Positions 58,680 through 64,000 of a stretch of 64,000 nt of DNA are shown piece by piece. The position numbers and the translations under genes are program-made. Every line of letters begins with the position of its first letter. Position 1 is the first letter of the stretch. The notes under the pieces are model-generated. The model had not been told where the DNA came from. It did not search any database and saw nothing but the letters and a program-made list of their open reading frames with translations. Source of the stretch: Sinomonas atrocyanea (GTDB taxonomy: Bacteria > Actinomycetota > Actinomycetes > Actinomycetales > Micrococcaceae); assembly GCF_030812675.1 (NCBI RefSeq), contig NZ_JAUSTE010000011.1:62001-126000 (forward strand). Direction: 5' to 3'.

Positions 58680-59681
58680 TCAGCCGAGCGCCAGGGCCAG
58701 GCATCCCTCGGCGGCCTGCCACACCGGACGGGTGCCGAGTTCGGCGCAGAGCCGTTCCATCCTCGCGGCGATGGGCTGCGCGGCGCGGCCGGCGAGGGAT
58801 GCTCGGCGGTCCATGATGAGGGTCGGCCAGAGCAGGAGCCCCGCGGGAGCGCCGCGGCCGGCCCCGCCGTCGAGGTGGCCGCCGTCGCGCAGCTCGAGCA
58901 GGAAGACGAAGGACTGGTCGTTGCGCTCGACCGGGTCGACGGCGTAGTCGTCGATGAAGTCGCCCGCGCCGTAGAGGATGGGTCGCCCGCGGTGGACCTC
59001 GACGCCGCGGACGATGTGCGGCGAGTGGCCGAAGACGACGTCGGCGCCGTCCTCGACGAGGGCGTGCGCCAGCGCCCGGTGCGCGGCGGGGACGTCGGAG
59101 CCCCAGTTTCCGCCCCAGTGCGCCGAGACGATGAGGACGTCCACCGCGTCCCGCGTGGCCCGGACGAGCTCGCGGAGCCGGCGCCCGAGCGGGTGCGCGG
59201 CATCCGCGGGGGCGTAGGCCACCCCCGCGGACTGCGGGGCGGCGGCCCAGTCGGGGGTGTTGTCGGTGAAGGCGACGAGGCCGACGTCGAGCCCTCCGGC
59301 GCGCACGACGGCCGGCGACCACGCGGCGTCGTCGTCCCTTCCCGCTCCGGCGTGGGCGATGCCCGCGCCGTCGAGCACCGCGACCGACTCGAGCAGCGCC
59401 GCGGCGCCGAAGTCGAGGGTGTGGTTGTTGGCGAGCGAGACCGCGTCGATGCCGGCCGCGGTCAGGCACGCGACGTTCTCCGGGGCGGAGCGGAAGTGGA
59501 AGGCCTTCCCGGGCCAGGGCGCGCCGTCCCGCGCGAGGACGCACTCGAGGTTGGCGATGCGCAGGTCGGCGCGCGCGAGCACCGGCAGGGTGTCGCCCCA
59601 GACCGACGCGGGCGCCGCGGTGCGCAGCCGCTCGTCGACGAGGCGGCCGAGCATGACGTCGCCCACGAACGCGATCCGCAC
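58680..59681 (-). CDS. CapA family protein (metallophosphatase-like, poly-gamma-glutamate type)
   Basis: This 333-residue CapA/PgsA-family protein has a calcineurin-like fold. GDVMLGR is at 7-13, NLEC at 44-47, NNHTLDFG at 85-92, SAHWGGNWGSD near 185 and the closing GHSPHIVRGVEVHRGRPILYGAGDF. In Bacillus, CapA takes part in poly-gamma-glutamate export, but most homologues have no proven role. No signal peptide or anchor is seen here and no capB or capC is nearby. The start is GTG 59681. Confidence 0.9.
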   Translation of the reverse strand: MRIAFVGDVMLGRLVDERLRTAAPASVWGDTLPVLARADLRIANLECVLARDGAPWPGKAFHFRSAPENVACLTAAGIDAVSLANNHTLDFGAAALLESVAVLDGAGIAHAGAGRDDDAAWSPAVVRAGGLDVGLVAFTDNTPDWAAAPQSAGVAYAPADAAHPLGRRLRELVRATRDAVDVLIVSAHWGGNWGSDVPAAHRALAHALVEDGADVVFGHSPHIVRGVEVHRGRPILYGAGDFIDDYAVDPVERNDQSFVFLLELRDGGHLDGGAGRGAPAGLLLWPTLIMDRRASLAGRAAQPIAARMERLCAELGTRPVWQAAEGCLALALG

Positions 59682-59702
59682 GTGCGGCCCCTCTCAGGCC
59701 CG

Positions 59703-60413
59703 TCAGCCGGCGGCCGGCGCCCTGCCGCCCACCACGAGCTTCTCCATGCGGCCCCCGAGCGCGTCGATGCTCGAGCCGAACTGGCCCCCGAGGCCCGCGA
59801 TGCGCACATAGCCCTCGAAGGCCAGCAGGAGGAGCGCGGTGATGTGCGCGTCGAGCGCGGGCTCCCGCTCCTTGGGAAGGAGCCGGAGCAGCCAGCCGTG
59901 CCGGTCCGCGGACTCCTCGAGGTACGCCGAGGCGCTGGCCGTGCCCGGGTGGGATTCGCGCTGCGCCCGGGTGAAGAGGCGCAGGAGGTCCGAGCCGCCG
60001 TCGGGCTCCACCGCCTGGCCCAGGTGATCATGCTGCAGCGCGCCGAGGAGCTCGAGCTCCTCCTCGCTCAGCCCGCGGCCGGCGTCGAGGTGGACGCCAA
60101 CGAGGATCTCCACGGCCTCGGAGCGCTCCCGGCGCCCCGCCCATACGAGACGCGCGGCGTGCTCCACGAACGAGCACACGAGCGGCGCGGTCTCGGCGCC
60201 GAAGCCGAGGCGGTCGAGCCCGAGCACCGCCTGCGCCGTGCGCTTGGCCCGCATGAGCCAGCCCCAGGCCACGGCGACGGCGCGGGCCTCGTCCAGCTCC
60301 TCCCGCGAGCCGTTCTCGATCCAGTGCGCCGGCACGGGGATGGGGTGGTCGATCAGGGCGACCAGGTCATCGAGGGCGTGGGTCCAGCTGTCAGCAGGCA
60401 CGTTCTCCGCCAT
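59703..60413 (-). CDS. Hypothetical helical protein (DUF5677-like)
   Basis: This 236-residue mostly helical soluble protein has patterns such as RTAQAVLGLDRLGFGAETAPLVCSFVEHAARLVWAG and HITALLLLAFEGYVRIA. They recall the DUF5677-type helical bundle that has Arg/His pairs in the core. Assignment to that family is tentative. It lies 21 bases upstream of the CapA gene on the same strand, so the two may be co-transcribed. Function unknown. Confidence 0.7.
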   Translation of the reverse strand: MAENVPADSWTHALDDLVALIDHPIPVPAHWIENGSREELDEARAVAVAWGWLMRAKRTAQAVLGLDRLGFGAETAPLVCSFVEHAARLVWAGRRERSEAVEILVGVHLDAGRGLSEEELELLGALQHDHLGQAVEPDGGSDLLRLFTRAQRESHPGTASASAYLEESADRHGWLLRLLPKEREPALDAHITALLLLAFEGYVRIAGLGGQFGSSIDALGGRMEKLVVGGRAPAAG

Positions 60414-60547
60414 GCCACCAGTGTGCGCCCGCGCCCCGGCCCCAGGGGAGGCCCATAGCCTCTGGTGCGCCGGGCCGTGCGGCACGCGCGGGCCGCCCGG
60501 GCCCTCCGGCCTTGTCGCGCGCGAGGCGCGGGCCTGAGACTGGGGGC

Positions 60548-61051
60548 ATGTCGATCCTGCCGCAGATCAGCCTCCGCACCCCGCTCCCCTTCGACATCCT
60601 CGGCGCCCAGGTGGCCGTGACAGGACTGGGGTCCGCATTCGAGGGCGTGTACGGGTCCGTCGTGGTGCGCGACGGTGCCGGGCACGTGGTCGCCGAGTCG
60701 AACCTGCTCGGCGGGGGCAACGGGTTCTCGCTCTTCCACAGCGCGTTCGGACTGGGGGTGCCGTCCACCCCGGAGGGCACCGTGACCGTGCAGGCCACCA
60801 ACCCCAGCGGCCTGCCCGAGAACGCCGCCTCCGTGACGGTCCCGGTGACCTTCGGCCGGACCCTCATGGGCGGGACGTACTCGGGGTTCACGCTGCACAC
60901 CGTCCAGGAGGGGGACACGCTCTCGGGGATCGCACGGGACGTCTACGGCGACGAGGGCCGGGCCGGGCTCCTCTTCACGGCGAACCGCGACATCCTCTTC
61001 ACCCCGGACGTCCTCTACCCGGGCCTCGCGCTGCGGGTGCCGATGGCCTGA
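60548..61051 (+). CDS. Gmad2 immunoglobulin-like plus LysM domain protein
   Basis: This 167-residue protein has an N-terminal Ig-like Gmad2 domain (about residues 5-105, with the VAVTGLGSAFEG and GVYGSVVVRDG strands). A LysM peptidoglycan-binding domain follows (about 115-165: HTVQEGDTLSGIARDVYGD, FTANRDI, LYPGLALRVP). There is no signal peptide, so either export is non-classical or it works inside the cell. ATG 60548 may be leaderless: GAGACT ends six bases before it, with TTGTCG at -35 distance. Its stop overlaps the next start by one base (TGATG). Confidence 0.88.
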   Translation: MSILPQISLRTPLPFDILGAQVAVTGLGSAFEGVYGSVVVRDGAGHVVAESNLLGGGNGFSLFHSAFGLGVPSTPEGTVTVQATNPSGLPENAASVTVPVTFGRTLMGGTYSGFTLHTVQEGDTLSGIARDVYGDEGRAGLLFTANRDILFTPDVLYPGLALRVPMA

Positions 61052-61509
61052 TGGTCCGCCTTGCGGGGTCCATCACGATCGCGCGGCCGCCGGAGGCCGT
61101 GTTCGACGTGGTGGCCGACGAGCGCAACGAGCCGCTCTACAACCCCGCCATGACCTCGGTCGAGAAGCTGACCGGGGGGCCGGTCGGGGTCGGGACACGG
61201 TGGCGCGCCACCATGATGGCCCGGGGCCGGCCCACGGACATGGAGCTCGAGGTCACCGAGTTCTCCCGGCCCACCCGGCTCGGGACGGTCACGCGGATGA
61301 CGACGGCGACCGTCACGGGGGCGCTCACGCTCACCCCTGCGCGGGGCGGGACCGTGATGAGCTGGGACTGGAGCCTCCGGCTCCGCGGGCCAATGCGGCT
61401 GCTGGGCCCGCTGTTCGCGCGTGCGGGGCGGCGCCAGGAGGAGCGCATCTGGGCATCGCTCAAGCGCCTGCTGGAGAGCGAGGGGAATCGGCGGCCCGCA
61501 GGGCGATAG
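61051..61509 (+). CDS. SRPBCC family protein (polyketide cyclase/START-like)
   Basis: This 152-residue helix-grip protein has the family-typical SITIARPPEAVFDVVADERNEPLYNPAM start, a central GPVGVGTRWRATM strand and a C-terminal helix. It likely binds a hydrophobic ligand; no enzymatic residue can be assigned. It is translationally coupled to the LysM protein gene. Its last 50 bases overlap the 3' end of the convergent GH15 gene. Confidence 0.88.
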   Translation: MVRLAGSITIARPPEAVFDVVADERNEPLYNPAMTSVEKLTGGPVGVGTRWRATMMARGRPTDMELEVTEFSRPTRLGTVTRMTTATVTGALTLTPARGGTVMSWDWSLRLRGPMRLLGPLFARAGRRQEERIWASLKRLLESEGNRRPAGR

Positions 61510-63268
61510 CGGCCTGCACGAGGGCCGCATGGGTGAGGCACTGCGGGAAGTTGCCGAGCTGTTCGAGGGTCTCCGGATCCATCTCCTCGCCATAGAGGCC
61601 GAGGGGCGTCGCCAGCCGCAGGAGGTCCTCGAAGGCGCTCTCCGCCTCGCCGCGGCGGCCGGTGACCGCGAGCGCCTCGACCATCCAGAAGGAGCAGGGA
61701 AGGAAGGCCCCTTCTCCCCCGGGAAGCCCGTCCCGGCCCGGAGGGTACCGGTACAGGAGGGGTCCTCCCGCCGCGAGCTCGCGGCCGATCCGTTCGACAG
61801 TGGCCGCCAGGCGCGGGGACCCGGGGTCCTCGAACCCGAGCCCGGGCAGCATCAGCAGGGCCGCATCGGGATCGTCCGAGCCGTAGGCGCGGCGGTAGCT
61901 CCCGGTGGACGGATGGATCCCCCGCGCCCGGACCTCCGCTTCGATCCCCTCCCGGGCCTCCTGCCAGCGGCGCAGCTTCCGCGCCCGCGCCCCTTGACGC
62001 GAGGCGATCCGGAGCGCCCGGTCCAGCGCGACCCACGCCATCACCTTCGAGTGCACGTGGTGTGCGGGGGCGCCGCGGACCTCCCAGATCCCGGCGTCGG
62101 GGTCCTGCCAGCGCGCTGCCACGTAGTCGGCGAAGGAGCGCATGGCCCGCCACATCTCCGAGGAGAGGGGATGGCCGGCCTCGACAGACGCCCAGGCCGC
62201 ATCCAGCACCCAGCCGTACCCGTCGAGCTGATGCTGGGCCGCCGCCAGGTTCCCGACGCGGACGGGTTCGCTGCCCCGGTAGCCGGGCCAGCCCGGCAGG
62301 GTCCGCTCGGTGGGCACGGGCGTCCCCCACAGCGTGAGCAGGGCCGGCAGGCGCGGCCGGTCCAACCTGCTGGCATGGAGCAGCCAGCCCAGGAACCGCG
62401 CGGCGTCGTCACCCTTCCCGACCGCGAGGAAGGTCCGCGCCCCCAGGCTCGCGTCCCGGGGCCACGTGTAGCGGTAATCCCAGTTCCGCAGGCCTCCCGG
62501 TTCCTCCGGCAGGGACGTGGTCGGCGCCGCGACGGGCGCACCAGAGGGCGAGAAGCTCAGCAGCCGCAGCGTCAGCAGGCTCCGGACCACGGCTTCGCGG
62601 TGGGGGAGGTCGTCGTCGACTTCCGCGGACCACGCCCGCCACCTCTCCTCGTCCGCGGCGACCAGATCCCAGGCGGCGGCCGGATCCAGGAGCACGAGGG
62701 GCTCACCGGACGCGATGGAGAGGACCAGTGTCAGGGGCCTGCCGGGGACGACGACGGCCCGCGACGGTGCTCCGGGCCGGACGGCCAGGGGCGCATCTGC
62801 GGAGAACGACAGGGCCAGGCGCCCGGCCTCGGCCACGAGGTGCGCTCCCCGACGGCTCCAGCGGCAGGCGGACCCGCCGGGCCGGGGGTCGAGCATGATC
62901 GAGACCTCCACGGGTCCTCGGGAGGCGCTGAGTCGGCGCACCAGGACCGAGGCCGGAGCGAGCGTCCCGGCCGTCTCCGCCACCATCGCCTCCTCCAGCA
63001 GCAGCCGGCCGCCGTTGGCCTCCCACTCCGTCTCCAGCGTGGCGGTCCCGCGCCGGTACCGCCGGGTGACAGGCGGCACGGCCTGCTGGGGGCCAACGGC
63101 GAAGGACCCGCTCCGCTCTCCTCCGACGAGGGCTCCGAAGACGGGAGTGCCATCGAAGGAGGGCGCGCAGAGCCAGTCGACCGAGCCGGCAGAGGACGCG
63201 AGTGCCGCCGTGCGGGTATCGCCCAGCAGCCCGTAGTCGGCGATCGGGACCCCCACAGTGCTGGCCAT
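61460..63268 (-). CDS. Glycoside hydrolase family 15 protein, copy 2
   Basis: This 602-residue GH15 protein is paralogous to the gene at 50290. It shows NWDYRYTWPRDA near 262, WEVRGAPAHHVHSKVMAW near 394 and GEEMDPETLEQLGNFPQ near 561. As in copy 1 a beta-sandwich precedes the alpha/alpha barrel. It is more diverged: TWPRDA replaces CWLRDA. No signal peptide. Its 3' end overlaps the SRPBCC gene tail-to-tail by 50 bases. ATG 63268 is used. Trehalase or glucoamylase activity is plausible but unproven. Confidence 0.9.
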   Translation of the reverse strand: MASTVGVPIADYGLLGDTRTAALASSAGSVDWLCAPSFDGTPVFGALVGGERSGSFAVGPQQAVPPVTRRYRRGTATLETEWEANGGRLLLEEAMVAETAGTLAPASVLVRRLSASRGPVEVSIMLDPRPGGSACRWSRRGAHLVAEAGRLALSFSADAPLAVRPGAPSRAVVVPGRPLTLVLSIASGEPLVLLDPAAAWDLVAADEERWRAWSAEVDDDLPHREAVVRSLLTLRLLSFSPSGAPVAAPTTSLPEEPGGLRNWDYRYTWPRDASLGARTFLAVGKGDDAARFLGWLLHASRLDRPRLPALLTLWGTPVPTERTLPGWPGYRGSEPVRVGNLAAAQHQLDGYGWVLDAAWASVEAGHPLSSEMWRAMRSFADYVAARWQDPDAGIWEVRGAPAHHVHSKVMAWVALDRALRIASRQGARARKLRRWQEAREGIEAEVRARGIHPSTGSYRRAYGSDDPDAALLMLPGLGFEDPGSPRLAATVERIGRELAAGGPLLYRYPPGRDGLPGGEGAFLPCSFWMVEALAVTGRRGEAESAFEDLLRLATPLGLYGEEMDPETLEQLGNFPQCLTHAALVQAAIALRAADSPRSPAGA

Positions 63269-63281
63269 GGTTGCGGTCTCC

Positions 63282-63758
63282 CTACTGAGGCCCCAGGAGC
63301 AGGCCGAGGACCGTGCCGTACAGGACATGGGCTACCGCGGTCACCACGGGGGTCTGGATCCCGTAGTTAAGTCCGAGCAGGCCCGGAGGCTCGAGGACGG
63401 CACGCGTCGACGGGCCGGAGCGCGCCGTCGCCATCCTCGGATGGGCCCCCGGCAGGAGCGGCAGGACCACCGTCAGGGCCACCGAACCGTGCAGTGCCCC
63501 CAGGAGGGCCCCCGCCCACCAGCTGCTCGCGCCCAACAGGGCGAACGCCGCCGCGTAGCCGAGGGCGAAGCACTGCCCGGCGGCCAGATGCAGGAAGAAG
63601 CCGAGGACCCGTGCCCGGTCCGGGTCCGGGGTGACCATGGTCCCCAGGAGCAGCGGCAGGTCCATCCGGGTGAGCCCTGCCATCTGGGCGACGATCATCG
63701 CTGCGGTCAGGGCCCCGGTTGCCATGAGCCCGAAGACCGCCCACCTGGCCCAGTCCAC
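63282..63758 (-). CDS. Small membrane protein
   Basis: This 158-residue hydrophobic protein has four probable membrane segments (near residues 5-27, 50-75, 80-102 and 135-156). GGAGGGAGG precedes GTG 63758, excellent support for the start. It lies 13 bases upstream of the GH15 gene on the same strand and is probably co-transcribed. I do not recognise a named family; an FxDYAR-like metal or lipid motif is not seen. Confidence 0.75.
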   Translation of the reverse strand: MDWARWAVFGLMATGALTAAMIVAQMAGLTRMDLPLLLGTMVTPDPDRARVLGFFLHLAAGQCFALGYAAAFALLGASSWWAGALLGALHGSVALTVVLPLLPGAHPRMATARSGPSTRAVLEPPGLLGLNYGIQTPVVTAVAHVLYGTVLGLLLGPQ

Positions 63759-63872
63759 CGCCGCCTCCCTCCTCCCTAGCTTCTAGGATCTTCCATAATT
63801 TTATTTCTAGATTTTAGACGCTCCGGCGGCGTCCGAGAAGGTCCTCGGACCCGGAGATCCCAGGATCCCACG

Positions 63873-63935
63873 TTGGGATCCCAAATCCTTGACTGTGGTG
63901 GCCCTCACCCCGTACGCTCCTTTTGGGATCCCAAA
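63873..63935 (+). promoter_or_regulatory. Promoter flanked by two TTGGGATCCCAA palindromes
   Basis: TTGGGATCCCAA (63873-63884) and TTTGGGATCCCAAA (63922-63935) are perfect palindromes whose centres are 50 bases apart. Between them lie -35 TTGACT (63889-63894) and -10 TACGCT (63913-63918), 18 bases apart. A half-repeat GATCCCAGGATCCCA precedes them. TGGGATCCCA resembles GntR-type operators. The regulated gene should start beyond the right edge of the window. Confidence 0.7.
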
Positions 63936-64000
63936 CCGGTATCCCATCGAGTTCTCGACCGTTGCGCAGCCCGTTCGGGCACGGCCGGCGCCTTCCCGCC

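Noticed and set aside
58680-59681. Poly-gamma-glutamate capsule locus
   Set aside because: capB and capC homologues are absent, and the CapA protein lacks an export signal.
1-64000. CRISPR array, insertion sequence, prophage, tRNA or rRNA
   Set aside because: No regularly spaced repeat units, transposase or phage proteins were recognised, and intergenic gaps show no tRNA-like cloverleaf on reading; short gaps leave little room.

Overview
The window is very GC-rich, densely coded DNA of an actinobacterium. Gene content and codon habit suggest the Micrococcaceae (Arthrobacter/Sinomonas type); this is an inference from family resemblance and no marker gene such as rRNA is present. I see no tRNA, rRNA, CRISPR, insertion sequence, phage gene or replication origin. 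No stretch over 300 bases lacks a gene; the longest gaps (18719-18967, 46575-46797, 53180-53402, 63759-64000) hold repeats or regulatory palindromes and are described below.

Layout. 154-9112 (minus strand) is a tightly overlapped seven-gene catabolic operon: an MHS-type importer, an SDR, a shikimate/quinate dehydrogenase homologue, a Gfo/Idh/MocA dehydrogenase, an Old Yellow Enzyme/FeS/FAD fusion, a xylose-isomerase-like TIM barrel with the metal site of 3-dehydroshikimate dehydratases, and a KstD/fumarate-reductase-like flavoprotein. 9241-12314 holds lgt and a LysR/MFS divergent pair. 12338-15762 holds a small monooxygenase, then a cupin, an OYE and a FAD-linked oxidase in series. 15881-18718 holds a patatin with a short upstream ORF, two small acidic proteins and an aldo/keto reductase. 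18968-26248 is a transporter/regulator region (MFS, AKR, TetR with a DHA2 pump, MarR with a divergent MFS). 26375-32475 is a giant surface protein with Ig-like and Fn3 repeats whose N-terminus is separated by a one-base frameshift.

33784-38348 is an MHS importer, FAD-linked 2-hydroxyacid oxidase and ThDP enzyme operon, divergent from a GntR regulator whose operator is an AT-rich perfect palindrome. 39359-46574 is a second hydroaromatic block: QsuB-type dehydratase, QsuD-type dehydrogenase, IclR, a crotonase lacking both catalytic glutamates, a CaiB-type CoA-transferase and an MHS importer, followed by a divergent IclR. 47773-50166 is a LacI regulator and a fourth MHS importer. 50290-57334 holds a GH15 glucosidase coupled to a glucose dehydrogenase, a VanW protein, and an ALDH-ADH-DUF779 operon for alcohol/aldehyde oxidation. 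The remainder carries a LuxR regulator, a CapA protein, a Gmad2-LysM protein, an SRPBCC protein, a second GH15 enzyme and a small membrane protein. It ends in a palindrome-flanked promoter facing a gene outside the window.

Taken together, most of the window is an accessory catabolic island. It has four MHS-family importers, two separate hydroaromatic (shikimate/quinate-like) gene sets and several flavoenzymes, each set with its own repressor-type regulator. The most novel-looking parts are the seven-gene flavoenzyme operon and the importer/CoA-transferase/crotonase block joined to qsuD-qsuB. The substrates of both are not evident from sequence alone.
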